Positions 34,629 through 46,289 of a DNA stretch of 64,000 bases are shown piece by piece (positions within the stretch are counted from its first letter, which is position 1; the number at the start of each line of letters is the position of its first letter). Source of the stretch: Zantedeschia hybrid cultivar (Eukaryota; Streptophyta; Magnoliopsida; Alismatales; Araceae). The translations under genes and the position numbers were made by a program. Location: contig JARZZO010000014.1 in the NCBI GenBank assembly GCA_030544215.1, forward strand, positions 36,113,734 through 36,177,733. Reading direction: 5' to 3'. The notes beneath the pieces were generated by a model, which was not told the origin of the DNA, ran no database searches, and saw nothing but the letters and a program-made list of their open reading frames with translations.

Positions 34629-34640
34629 CTCTAATACCAC
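34629..34640 (-). promoter_or_regulatory. Copia A primer-binding site
   Basis: Minus strand TGGTATTAGAGT beside the 5' LTR, two changes from the initiator tRNA-Met type TGGTATCAGAGC. Confidence 0.8.
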
Positions 34641-36228
34641 TATAAGGATTCGTGGCGGAAAGAACGATGGCGTAGTGGAATTAAAAATTAATTTAAATCT
34701 TCCTCGATCTACGTGCATCAATTCTTAGATATTTAGATCATAATAAAATAATAAACAAAAATATGAAGATTGGATCTTCATCATCATGGAGATGAAAATC
34801 TTTCATCGAATCGGAGATGAAGGGTGGTCGATGTCGGGATCGCGAGCTGTTCAAGCGTCCGACCTCTAGACATATCCACATAGTCTCTGCGGCAATCTAG
34901 ATCTCCTCCGTGCTCTGCAAACTCCACTCGGATCTCAACTCCACCACAAATAGAGAGAGGAGAGAGAGGACTGCTCTAGAGAGAGAGGAGGAGGGAGGAT
35001 GACGGCTTATCATAGTAGAAAATCCTAAAGTCTGGTTAGGATTCCTCTATAGCAACTATTCATTAGACTCCCAACATTTTTCATAAAACCTAGAAATTTA
35101 TGAAAACTTAAATCCTCTCCAGATCCGCGAAATCTTTTGTGTGTGTGACCCTCTAGGCCTAACTGTCTATTTGATTTTCAGCCTATTAAGTCAATAATAA
35201 CTTATTGACTTAAATAATTATTATTCATTATCTTATAATGAATTTCAATCCTATTATCACATAATTGAGAATCCATCATCGCACGATGAATTCTTCAAGT
35301 TTTTTGATCATGAACGACACCAAGTTACACCTCATAATCCTAAAAAGACATCGGGGATATTCAATTCACTAATCATAGCCTTTCATCCACAAATACACAT
35401 AGCTATAGATCCTCATCCATGCAATGTCCCAGTCAGACAAGGTATGGTTTAACTGTCAACCCTGATATGTCTTAACCTAATAGAATCTTGTAATGAATCT
35501 TAATTAAATAGAAAACTCTTTTTCTATTTAATTATTTAGTCCTGAACAGGAATTTTCGAGTACTATTCCATAGGATATTCTCTCTCCATTAAGATACTAA
35601 GAGTGAATGATTCCATGTTGTCAATTCAGTTGCCTTCGCGAGAATCCCACTAAGTCCGAATACCTGACTATGTAGAATCACAAACTTAAGATTCTTAAGT
35701 CAGTAATCAAATACTCAGTTTCACTCAAGCAAGGCATCTTTGATGACTCAGGTCTAGGATCCAACTATGCTACTATGACTGTAGAACACACCGATTGATA
35801 GCTAATATGATGACCATTTGGAAATTCTAGGTCCGATCAGTTTAGTGAACTCATTCTACTAATAAGCACCTGCATATATACCTTAGTGTCACCACACTAG
35901 TGACTATGAGATCAGTCACCCTGATTATATGAGTAAGTATCACATGCACTGGTCTATCCGGATCTTCAATGTCCTATCTTGAAAATCCTATCACTAGAAA
36001 CAATTTGAACACATGCATCTAGATGACTGATCTCATTATTATAATCTCATTATGATTCAGTCATCATCGCATGTGTTGCAGGACTTCATCACATCAAATG
36101 ATAAACGTACATAAAATGATAAGATGTAATGAACAATTAGCATTTAGTATTAATAAGAATGAGATAATCACATGAAATAATACCATCATATCTCATGGGA
36201 TTGGCTTGCAGGGCATACATTTCTATCA
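34641..36228 (-). mobile_element. 5' LTR of Copia A
   Basis: Starts TATAAGGATTCGTGG (TG changed to TA) and ends TTTCTATCA at 36228. Pairs with the left LTR over about 1.59 kb. Confidence 0.9.
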
Positions 36229-38340
36229 TGACATCTATCCTTCCACCATCTGATCATCTCGATAATTGTTGAATGTTGAATCCACTGAGTACCTAATACT
36301 ATACAAAGGATGTTCCACTGAACATTCACTATACCACAATCACAAAATAAATGGTTATGATCTTCCTCTAGCACTGCACAAAACAAGCACCTAAAATTTT
36401 AGATCTGAAACATCTTATGGACCCTTTGAGCAGTGGACAATCTATTCCTTCCCACTGACAAGAGTTTCCCTTCCCACCCTTCAAATCTACTTTCAAACCT
36501 CTTCACAACATCATCTCAATTCCTGACTTTAATAGCTCCATCAGACAATGACAGTCCTAGATATTTAATAGGAAACTATGAACAAGTGCATTCCATAAGC
36601 CCTGCAATATTCCTCACCGTAGATTGTGCCAAATTAATCCCCACCATCTATGATTTACTATAATTTATTTTAAGTCTTGTGATGATCTGAACTGTAAACA
36701 GTAGCTTTCTGATGTTGTGAATGACATCCTCCCTTCCAAAAGTAAACAACAGCATACCATCAGGAAACTGAAGATGGGTTAACTGTCTACTATGCCCACC
36801 AACACAAAAGCCATCAACTAAACCCAACTGAGTTGCTCTGTCCTATGAGGAACTCAATATCTGTCCAACAACAAGGAAGAGAAGAGGAGAAATTAGGTCT
36901 CCCTGTCTTAACCCCCTCGAGCTCCCAAAATACCCACAAGGTTTACCGTTAACAAGGATGGAAAACCTAGGAGGAAAATGCAACTCATAATCCAATCTAT
37001 CCATTTATTCTTAAAACCCATAAGAACCAAAGTCCTCTCAATACAACGCCAATTTATTGTATCATAAGCCTTCTCAAAGTTATTCTAATATTGTATTGCT
37101 TCATAGGCTGCCATATAAATTGTCAAGGATAAATCTTCCCTCCATAAATGTTGATTGATTTTTTCCAACAAGGTTCCCCAACACATTTTTTAGCCTTGTA
37201 GCTAAGACTTCTTAATCATTTTATAACACCCATTCAACAGACTGATTAGTCTGAAGTCTGTCATCTTATTAGCACCATCCTTCTTTAGTATGAGGACAAT
37301 ATAAGTGGAATTGAAGAATTTGATGCTAGCTGGTCTTTCCTGAAACTCCTACACCACCATCAACAAATCTCCTTTAATCAACTGCCAAAAAATTGATAGA
37401 ACCCAAAGAGAATCCATCTGGGCTGGAGATTTGTTAGGGTTCGTATTAAGTACAACATCTTTAACTTCGTCCTCTTGAATGGGAACACACAACTCCTCTA
37501 CTTCACTTCCTAGCAGTTTAGGCAACAATCCATCTTCCAAGGGAGGTCTCCAAGCATTACTTCCCTTAAAAAGCTGATTGAAGAAGTTGATGAACCGCTC
37601 ACTAATTTCTTCCTTGTTATCAATTAGACCTTCGTCATCGCTTATATGATTAATCATCAAAGACCTCCTCTTTGCATTGCAACCACATGAAAAAGAGCCA
37701 TTTTTTTATCTCCTTCTCTCAACCAATGCTCTTTTGCTCGTTGTTTCCATTTAATCTTTTCTTGAAGCAACAAGTCATTATACATTCTTATATATGTCTT
37801 CAATGATTCATGCTCCTCCACAGATAACGAACATTGCTCACTCTATGCTTCTAATTGATCAACTAGTTGCATAAGTTCCTCTCTTCTTTCAACTGCTCCC
37901 CCAAATGCTTCCTTATTCCACTGTTTTAAACACTTCCTTACCCACTTCAGCTTCCTGAAAAATGTAGATGTAGGATTATCATCAGTGGGAACCTCCATCC
38001 ACCATTTCGTCACCATCTCCTTGAAACCTTCTTGTTTATGCCAAGCTAATTCATATCTAAACAGCCTTTCTTTATTCCTTGTATCACCTATCTACAATCA
38101 CAGTGGAATATGATTAGACACCATTATACTCAAACCTTTAATATGAGAGTTTGGAAACAAGTACAACCACTCTATAGAGATAAGTATCCTATTGATCTTG
38201 ACTGAACATTAACTTGCTGGAGACTAGACCATGTATACTTTCTGTTCGGAATTTCCAAGGCTATCATTCCAGTATCCCTAACCCATTGATTAAAACCTTA
38301 CTTCTTTGGAAATTAGGCTGGAAAAATTGACTGAGATATT
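36229..38340 (-). pseudogene. LINE L3 ORF2: endonuclease end, RT and zinc region
   Basis: Minus strand from 38340. Endonuclease tail with YTWSSLQQVNVQS (38250-38200) and a WLREGDKK block (37720). Then 37660-37349 with NPNKSPAQMDSL, the linker before RT (usual form NKAPGPDGF). RT has FRLISLLNGCYK (37220), NNFEKAYDTINW (37095-37056) where the motif A Asp is Asn, and SSRGLRQGDLISPLL (36880). Motif C reads FPDG (36756-36767) instead of FADD. The zinc region HLFCDCGIVNVQW (36360-36300) runs up to Copia A. Both catalytic RT boxes are damaged and many stops occur. Confidence 0.85.
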
Positions 38341-38640
38341 GAAGACTCCCCTATTAATAGATTAATAAAAAAATAACGAGTATCAAGAGATATCGATTAA
38401 TGATTTCTAGGAGACAATCAATTAACTATGAAGTGATTAAGCACAGATAAAGAATAAAGCCTTAATCGATCATGGATTTAGATTAAATCAATTAAGAATC
38501 CTTAATCAGAGAAGTGATTAAGATAGCGATTAAGTTAGCGATGAATCAATTAATGAGAAAATTTGATTGTAATTGTAGAAATGATCTGTCTACTCATATC
38601 TCTTTTGAAGTCTATCCAAACTTTTTCTTTTTTGATAATT
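38341..38640. repeat. GATTAA-rich segment
   Basis: CGATTAA, AGTGATTAAG, TAATCGATC and AATCAATTAA words recur about ten times between 38390 and 38570. It lies where the 3' UTR or LTR of the neighbouring SIRE-like remnant would be. No gene. Confidence 0.45.
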
Positions 38641-39720
38641 TAAACTGATTAATACCTTCACGTATTGCACATGTTTAATTCTCTTCTAATAGAAGTAAAT
38701 CTATCTTCAGAAAGAGATTTTGTAAAGATATCAGCCAGCTGATGCAATACATCAATGAAATTTATTCTAATATTATTATTAGCCACATGGTATCTAATAA
38801 AATAATGTCTAACCTCAATGTACTTAGTCGTAGAATGCTGAATGGGGTTCTTTGTCAGGTTGATCGCACTGGTGTTATCACACATCATTGGAATTTCATC
38901 CATCTTGAATCTAAAATCCTCTATTTGGTGTTTAATCCACAACAGTTGAACACAGCAGCTTCCAGCTGCTACATATTATGCTTCTACTGTTGAAAAAGTT
39001 ACAGAGTTATGTTTCTTGGAGGACCATGAAATCAGGCAACCTGCAAGAAATTGACATGTACTATTGGTGCATTTTCTATCTAATCTTGTAACTAGTATAG
39101 TCAACATCAGAGTATCCAGCAAATTGAAATCACATCCTTTCAGATATTATATACTTAATTCGCTAGTATCAACTAGATATCTAATGATTCTTTGGGTACC
39201 CAGACTTACTTCCTCATTCTACAGGTATTGAAAGTTTGGCCTAGTCTCCCTCAGTGTGAGCAGCATTCTAGACAATGAGCCTTTGACTTTGTTTTCTTAT
39301 GAGTAAAGGCTTTTACAAATTTAGGGAGAGGATATTTGTCCGATGGTTTTATTTTTAAGTGGGCCTTAGGAGGAACATATCCTAGTCTATCTTTCCTATT
39401 ATCAGCCCTAAGTCCTTTTAAACAAAGATGCAAAGATATTTTACCCTTAGTTAAATTTTCAAGAGAAGATTTTAGATATTGATTTTCTTGAATTAGCTCA
39501 ATCTTATTTACTTTATCTTTATTAGCCACAATTTTCTCTTTATTTAATATATTTAGTTTATTATGAAGTTCCTTAACCTTTAAATCATTTATTTTATTAT
39601 TCTCACAAAAATATTTTTTTTTTGTTTTAGTCTAGAGTTAGCCTATTCTAATTCTACAATTTCTGATTTTAGGGAAGCACTCAAAACACACAGTTTATTA
39701 TCATCAAAATATAAGAGTTA
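38640..39720 (-). pseudogene. SIRE/Maximus-like Copia remnant: RNase H joined to Gag
   Basis: 39190-38658 is RNase H: WSSKKHNSVTFSTVEA, then IPMMCDNTSAINLTKNPI, KYIEVRHYFIRYHV and LADIFTKSLSEDRF, all typical of the SIRE/Maximus lineage. 39720-39251 reads a Gag C-terminal coiled segment (ENQYLKSSLENLTKGK) and RLGYVPPKAH, also typical of SIRE Gag/pol. RT, integrase and protease that should lie between are missing, so a deletion fused both ends. No LTR found. Confidence 0.75.
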
Positions 39721-39739
39721 AATGAATACCAATAGGTAT

Positions 39740-40680
39740 GTAGGGTATGTTGGGTGCCTTCAAAAAAATATTTTAGATTTTTTTGTTTTTTAACTTTGGT
39801 TGCATCGTCAGGCAGTGTAATAACATTCGGCGGTGCATCAAGTTATTTTCCCTTTGGAATTACTTACTTTTATATCCTTAAGATATTATAATTTTACACT
39901 TATATCCTTAAAACACCATGTATAGGCATATACTCTTGAAACTTAAAGATGTTCCACTTTTACAGGAAAAATAAATAAAAGATTTTTTCTAAAATATATT
40001 TTTATAGTTAAATTTATTTCTTAGAATTGTTTTCCTTCTGATTATATTTTAAGTACAACCAAACATATAATTTGAATAGTCTAGGGACATGATCCATTTT
40101 ATTGGAACAGTCCAATCAGATGTCAAGTTAGGGCATTCATAAAAAAAAAGATCTTTTGACTTTGCCATTTAAACTTTGAATCGTGTGGAGGCATGATTTT
40201 TTTCTATTTGAACCGTCTAATACAATGTTGAGCTAAGATGTTTTCCTGACTCGAAAATTTAAAAAAAAAAAAGAAGAAAAAAATATTTGAAAACAAGATA
40301 TATATATATATATTTATACTGGCATTTCGAATTTCGATGGTGTGAGGACATGATTTTTTTTAATTTGAACTGTTTGATTAGATGTCAAGTTGGTTATTCT
40401 CATAAAATAAAAAAAAGAAAGTCATTTGACTCTATTATCTATGTTAGTAATCTGGTAATGTGATAATTCTTTCACAAGCAAATAAATAGATGAAATCATT
40501 TTCAAGGAAAAGTTTTATGGGACAACAAATAAGTGAAAAGTTTTTTAGAAAAATATTTTCAGAAGTATCAAACAATTGGTTGCATTTCCATTGCCTTTGT
40601 AAATTTGTTTCTTTAGAAAATGCGTTTCATTTGAATATATTTTTCCTAGAACCAAGGACCCTTAGGGTCCATTTGGTACC
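39740..40680. repeat. AT-rich repeat R1
   Basis: Matches R2 (41480-41764 continued at 48759-49500) in order: GGTATGTTGGG, ATTATAATTTTACACTTATA, AATAAATAAAA, TACAACCAAACATATAAT, ATGTCAAGTT.GGGCATTC, ATGAAATCATTTTCAAG. No coding capacity, and class unknown. Its second half repeats the ATTTGAACTGT(T/C) and GATGTCAAGTTGG words internally. Confidence 0.75.
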
Positions 40681-40689
40681 CTGCAAAAG

Positions 40690-41479
40690 TAGAAGCATAC
40701 ACCAGTTTTCTGAAAACCTCAACGGGACATCCTATTTGGTAACATGTAAATGGGCAGGTCAACGAAAAGTGGATGCATTGACTAGGTCAAAATCAGGATT
40801 TTGGCATCAGCTGTAGCGAGCCCGGTGCCGTTTTCAGAGAAGAGTGGGGGTGATTGGCGTCAAGTGTATACCAGGCAGAAACACAAATGGGCCCTTATAA
40901 ATTAATTTACATTTATACTCTTAAACTTTAACTTGTTATAATTTTACACAAAATTTATCTGCACTTGGACTCCTAAAATTTAACTTGTTATAATTTTACG
41001 TTCATACTCCAAGCAAATGTTGGTAGTATAGGTGGAAGAATGGTCCTATGTCAATATAATCAATAGAAAAGAATAACTTGCTGCATCACCACAGTCAAAA
41101 AAATTACCCGACATTGCCGACATCCTCATATAATTAGATTTTTCATAAGACAACTCAAAAAAACATGAAAATTCAAAAACCTTAGCTCCATGAATAGTAC
41201 ACTACTGTTCACTAGGGCTAGGTTTTTAAATTTTCATCTTTTTTTGGGATGTTCGATCTACTGTTCATTGGGGTTCAAGTTTTGAATTTTCATCTTTTTT
41301 TGAAATATCCGATGGAAAATCGAATTATATGAGCATGTAGGTTAGAAGCCTTCAAAAAAATTTTATGAAAATTAAAAAATGATCCCCAATGAATAGTATA
41401 TTACTGTTCATCAAGCCTTGGTTTTTGAATTTTTATTATTTTTTAGGATGTTCGATAGAGAATCCGATTATGTAGACAT
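40690..41479. repeat. spacer with imperfect tandem motif
   Basis: Contains three near-copies of GTTCA(C/T)...GGTTTTTGAATTTTCATCTTTTTTTG...GATGTTCGAT at about 41200, 41268 and 41408. The same words occur at 23430-23490. No gene; the family is not identified. Confidence 0.6.
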
Positions 41480-41764
41480 GTACGGCATGTTGGGGGCTTC
41501 AAAAAAAAATTCAAAAAAGTTTTTTTTTTTTTAGTTTGACTGTACCATCACATGACTTAATAACCCCTAAGGGTGCAATAAGTTATTCTATCTTTCTAAT
41601 TACTTATATTTATACCCTTAAAACTTAAGATATTATAATTTTACACTTATATCAATATGATACTCTTGAAACTTAAGAAAGTTCTACTTTTATAGATAAA
41701 TAAATAAAAATATTTTTTTAAAAGTATATTGTTATAATAAAACTTAAAAATTATTATTAAAAAT
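41480..41764. repeat. R2 repeat, left part
   Basis: Second copy of R1, broken at 41764 by the Gypsy element. The other part resumes at 48759. See R1 for shared blocks. Confidence 0.75.
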
Positions 41765-41769
41765 ATTTT

Positions 41770-42205
41770 TGACGAGGAACGGAACACGCGATGACGAAAC
41801 GACATGGAGTTGGCGGTGATAACACGGGCCTCACGCCCACGGCCTCCCACCGGAACCTCTCTCAGGCGACCTCCTTGGAGGGAAGGGCTCTCATCCTCAC
41901 ACTTAGAAAGGGGACAACATAACAAGAGAAGTTTTCATTCAATCTAACATGCTTACAATGGAATAGATGACCCCTTTATATAGGGAAGGCCTTCTCTTTG
42001 TCAAGAAAAGAATGACCATATTCAAAAAGAAATACCAAACATGTCCTAGGAGCAGGAAATGACAGAAAAAACCCTTAAGATCAAACTAAAGACTATATTT
42101 AAAAGAAAATACAAAATTAGGCTCGATCCTAGATATGGAGCTCATTGCCAAGCCACAAAGATGCATGCGTAGTACGTGCTCGACACCTACTCGTCTGCTG
42201 CCCCA
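41770..42205 (-). mobile_element. 3' LTR of the Gypsy element
   Basis: 436 bp; its end toward the coding part is set at CTGCCCCA by comparison with the right LTR and is accurate to about 10 bases. Shares blocks AAGAGAAGTTTTCATT, CCTTTATATAGG and AAAGATGCATGCGTAGTAC with the right LTR. Confidence 0.82.
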
Positions 42206-42269
42206 TGTCCCCACCAACTCTCCCAGGGTGCTGGGAACTCGACTCCATCGAGTAAGGGTCCACGCTGCT

Positions 42270-43445
42270 TTGGTAGCGCTCGAGAAGTTCTGGATCGAGG
42301 AGCTGCAAGTCCTCTCGGCTGATCCACGTGTCGTTGGACGGTGGCCGATCCCGCCAGCGAACAAGGAAGCACTGATACTCCTTGCTCCTAGTGGTAATTA
42401 CCTATTCATCTAGTATTCGCTCAATTTGCTCACACCGTGCTGGGGGTGGAGCTGGTGGACACTCCGTAGGTAGGTCACTCTCAATGGATAGGAAACGCCC
42501 AAACGGATCACTGTAATTGTTGTGGGCTCCTTGTAAGCCACAAGGTCTGCCACGTTAAATGTGGAATTGATCCTATAATCTGTCGATAACTCCACAACAT
42601 AAGCATTCGACCCGATCCTCTTTAGGATCCTGAATGGGCCAGCACTGCGTACTTGCAACTTTTTAACCACCCCAGAGGGGAATCGTTCCGGCCGCATCGT
42701 AACCATGACAAGGTCACCCTCTTGAAACTCCTGCACTCGCCTGTGTGCATCAGTTAATCTTTTGTAGAGCTGGTTGCTCTCATCAATTTGCTTGCTAATG
42801 TGCTTGTGTAGGCTCTGAATATGTTTGGCCAATGACTCGGCCGACCCAGAGATGCGAGCATGCGAGGGAAGGGGAATGAGATCCAATGGCTTGTTAGGTT
42901 TGTAACCATACACGACTTCAAAGGGGCTCATCCTAGTGGTTCTATTGACTGAACTATTATAAGCGAACTCAGCTCGAGGCAAGATCGAATCCCATGTCCC
43001 TGTGTGCTCCCCTACTAAGTACCTCAAAAGGTTCCCTAGGCTTCTGTTAACCACTTCGGTTTGGCCATCAGTTTGAGGGTGATAGGCAGTAGAAAACTTG
43101 AGTAGGGTGCCTACTCGGTGCCAAAGGGTTTTCCAAAAGTAGCTGGTAAATCTCACATCCCCATATGAGACTATGGTCTTGGGAAGACCATGTAAACATA
43201 CGACCTCATCAAAGAAAAGACAAGCCACCCTAGATGCATTTGAAGTTTTGGAGCAAGGGAGGAAGTGGGCCATTTTCGAGAACCGATCAACCACTACGAA
43301 GATGGAGTCATGCTTACAAGGGCTCCGTGGTAGTCCAAGCACAAAATCCATACTCACGTCCTGCCAAGGACGATCAGGGACGAGAAGGGGAGTGTAGAGG
43401 CCCGTGTTCTAGCGTGTTTGCTTGGCAGTAGCGCAAGTGCGGCAC
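42270..43445 (-). pseudogene. Gypsy integrase with C-terminal chromodomain, broken
   Basis: 43357-42410 reads VVVDRFSKMAHF (first catalytic Asp), then VSYGDVRFTSYFW where the second catalytic Asp of the usual SDRD is Tyr, then AYHPQTDGQTEVVNRSLG with the Glu intact. The C-terminal module GPFRILKRIGSNAYVVEL and STFNVADLV follows. After a frameshift near 42425 and a TAG at 42406, frame -3 reads QIERILDE and then KEYQCFLVRWRDRPPSNDTW, ISREDLQLLDPELLERY. This is a chromodomain (VRW and TWI positions), known to guide chromoviruses to marked chromatin. Confidence 0.88.
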
Positions 43446-43774
43446 TAGGCCACTAAACGAGCTACGTCATGCTTTAGGTTTGGCCAATAGAATCGGCCTT
43501 CAACGGCCTCAATGATTTTGTTTTGGCCAAAGTGCCCACCTAGGCCGCCCGCATGTACCTCCCAAATAAAAAATTCTCGAACGGAGGTGCGTGGCACACA
43601 AAGTTGCTGACCCCTAAATAGGTATCCGTTTTGCAGGAGGTACTCACTCAAACCCATAGATGGTCCAGCGTAAAGTGTGATGTAGATCTCTCTAAAATCA
43701 GGACATGCCTCATACAACTCTTTGAGTTTATCAAACCCCGTCACCTCAACACTCATGATGGAGAGAAGGGACAC
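43445..43774 (-). pseudogene. Gypsy integrase zinc-binding domain and upstream linker
   Basis: Minus strand has GGHFGQNKIIEAVEGRFYWP and then DVARLV, the H2C2-type N-terminal integrase domain. The following CxxC (CRTCATAKQTR) is reached only after a TAG, and another stop separates it from the core at 43357. The 43774-43600 part is the tether after RNase H (CPDFREIYITL, LFRGQQLCVP). Confidence 0.85.
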
Positions 43775-44461
43775 TCATCGACTGAGGGCATCTGCTACCC
43801 TATTCTCAACTCTTGCCTTGTGCCTCAGCACAAAAGTATAGGCTTGCAAGAATTCTACCCATCGACCATGCCTAGGATTCAGCTTTTTTTGGGAGCAGAG
43901 GAAGCGAAGTGCCTCATGATCGGAGTACAAGACAAATTCATGTGGCAACAAGTAATGCCGCCAATAGCGAAGAGCCTGAACCACGGCATAGAACTCTTTA
44001 TCTTAAGTTGAATATCTCAGTTTAGCATCAGCTAGCTTCTCACTGAAATATGCTATAGGGTGCCCTTCTTGACTTAACACTCCTCCTATACCTACCCTAG
44101 AGGCGTCACAAGAGACCTCAAAGACTTTGGAGAAATTGGGGAGGCGAAGTATGGGGGCATGAGTGATTCGACTTTTGACCTCCGCGAAGGCTTTAGAAGT
44201 GGCCTTTGTCCACCCAAAAGGCTCCTTACGGATGCAATATGTGATTGGGGCCATCACAGTGCTGAATCCCCTAATGAATCGTCTATAGAAAGACGCTAGT
44301 CCGTGGAAGCTGCGAACATCATGGATGCTCATAGGCTGGGGCCATTCAACGATTGCCTTGACCTTTTCGGGGTCGGCGTAAACTCCCCTATGTGATACTA
44401 TGAAGCCCAAGAAGGTCACTTGGTTAGTGAGAAATGCACACTTCTTTGGATTTGCATACAA
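43775..44461 (-). pseudogene. Gypsy RT end and RNase H, with one stop
   Basis: 44461-44003 contains KKCAFLTNQVTFLGFIVS (RT thumb) and FHGLASFYRRFIRGFS. RNase H starts KVFEVSCDASRVGIGGVLSQ and continues IAYFSEKLADAKLRYST. A TAA (about 44004) interrupts, and the frame then continues DKEFYAVVQALRYWRHYLLP, SDHEALRFL and ENRVADALSR to 43775. Only this one stop separates the two RNase H halves. Confidence 0.88.
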
Positions 44462-45423
44462 GCTCTATTTTCTCAGCACCTCGCAAACCTAATAGAGGTG
44501 GCCCAAGTGGTCCTCCTTGGTCCTACTGTAAATGAGAATGTCATTGAAGTAGACAACAACAAAGGCGCCCATGAAGGGTCGGAGGACCTGAGTCATCAAC
44601 CTCATGAAGGTGCTGGGGGCATTTGATAGCCCAAAGGGCATGATGAGCCACTTGTAAAGACCATCCTTGGTCTTAAAAGTTGTCTTCCACTCATCCCCTG
44701 ACCGGATTCAGATCTGATGGTACCCGCTCTTTAGGTCAATCTTGGAGAAGATGGTGGCTCCTACCATCGTGTCAAGCATGTCATCTAGTCGAGGAATGGG
44801 GAACCTATATCTACGGTGATCCTATTGATGGCGCGACTGTCAATACACATCCGCCAGGTGCCATCCTTTTTGGGGGTCAGGAGAGCTGGCACAGCATAGG
44901 GGCTAATACTGATCCTCAAAAAGCTCTTCTTGGTGAGCTCTTCGACCTGCTTTTGTAACTCTGCATGCTCGGTGGGATTCAAGCGATAGTGAGGCAAGTT
45001 AGGTAAAGTGGACTCGGGGATGAAATCAATGGCGTGTTGTATGTCACGTATAGGTGGTAATTGATTCGGAAGATCCTCGGGAAATACATTGTAATACTTG
45101 TCCACGATAGCTTTCACTTCCTCAACCTGTGGGATGGGATAATTCTCAGATGGCTCACTCATTACGACAGCCCAAACTGGGGCTCCCTCGGCAACCTCGC
45201 CCTCGAAAGTACTTACTTTGATTATGTAAAGAGACACCCTCACTTTTGACTTCATGGCCAGTTCTTGGTCGGGTGGGTTGGATAGGGACGGATCGAGTGG
45301 GGAGGCTAGGTAAAGGTAAGGATGTGGAAGATGATTTTTCTCGTGATGGGATCTCCCCCTTGACGGGGTTCTTAGGTGGGGAGGGATGTAAGAGAATCTT
45401 CCTACCATTGTGTTTGAAGACAC
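44462..45423 (-). pseudogene. Gypsy reverse transcriptase N-terminal part, broken
   Basis: 45423-44785: linker, then HYRLNPTEHAELQKQVEEL, SPYAVPALLTPKKDGTWRM and SRAINRITV. A frameshift at about 44800 follows. The catalytic box lies at 44540-44551 and reads YFND in AFVVVYFNDILIYS, so the first Asp of YFDD is Asn and polymerase activity would be lost. Confidence 0.88.
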
Positions 45424-45465
45424 AAATGTGGTCTTGCCAAGTAGGGTAGCATCCTCATCATAGAT

Positions 45466-46030
45466 CTATGGCCTACCCAAGATGATGCTTCCTACTTCCA
45501 TGGGAAGGACGTCACACCAAATTGGCTTCTGATAGGATTGAAACTCAAGGGGTACCAGGCAACGGGTCCTGATGGGTAATGATGAGGCACTAATCCACGA
45601 GACTTGATATGGTTCAGGGTGAGTCTTAGGATCCAGCCCTAAACAAGAGACACAACCAGTGGAAATTGCGTTAATACAACTTCCGCTATCAATTATGATC
45701 TTGCATGGCTGGTCGGCTATCCTAGTGTAGGTGTGGAAGATGGAGGTTCGACACCAGGCCTCCTCTTTGATCTGTGTGAGAATGCACCTCACCACACCAA
45801 GCCTAATGTCCCCGTGTGAGTCCACAATGTCCTCAACTCTGGCAAACCCCCTATGCACACACCCTAGGGTGGCACCATTCTCCTCAAATTCCTCAGCTAA
45901 GGTTGGGTCAGGTATGTAGTTCTCCTCTTCTTCATGAGTGGAGGGCTCAATTAGCAGGGCCCTGGTGGAACACTGACTGGCATAGTGGCCAACCCCATGA
46001 CACTGAAAGTAGTGATTACGAGAGCTTCCT
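45466..46030 (-). pseudogene. Gypsy zinc knuckle and protease
   Basis: About 46013-45970 reads YFQCHGVGHYASQC, a CCHC knuckle whose first Cys is Tyr. Continuing in frame across 45960-45860 (EEENYIPDPTLAEEF) the protease piece 45858-45466 follows with PCKIIIDSGSCINAIS, where DSG is the aspartic protease active site, and VGSIILGRP near its end. This part is open. Confidence 0.85.
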
Positions 46031-46289
46031 ACCTGTTGGCTATCCCTACTAGCTAATCATGTCCCTCTATCATCTCTCCTCTCAACCTGTGGGAAGGTGG
46101 AAGCCTGAGCTAGGGTGGTTGGAGGTAGGGGTGAGGAAGGGCTTGGGGTGGTGGCAGTAGGGACCCTTGCAGAAGTGACGGGAGTAGTTCCGGACCGCTC
46201 TAGGAAATGCATGGGGCGATTGGTAGCCCCACGAGAGTCGGGTTGCTAGAAAATGGGGGGCCTAGTGGGTTTCTGAAACCGTTCCACAT

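Larger units (their letters stand above)
24897..36228 (-). mobile_element. Copia A, full-length element with both LTRs (11.3 kb)
   Basis: Left LTR 24897-26481 (3') and right LTR 34641-36228 (5'), both about 1.59 kb, sharing start TG/TA TAAGGATTCGTGG and end GGCATACATTTCTATCA. Primer-binding site 34629-34640, polypurine tract beside the 3' LTR at 26482-26497 (minus AGTGGAAATAGGAGAT). Flanks GGACA (24892-24896) and TGACA (36229-36233) are a 5-bp duplication with one mismatch. Inner order on the minus strand is leader, gag, protease, integrase, RT, RNase H. A solo LTR of another element is nested in integrase. LTRs differ by roughly 1 base in 8-10 where I compared them, so the insertion is old. 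Confidence 0.9.
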
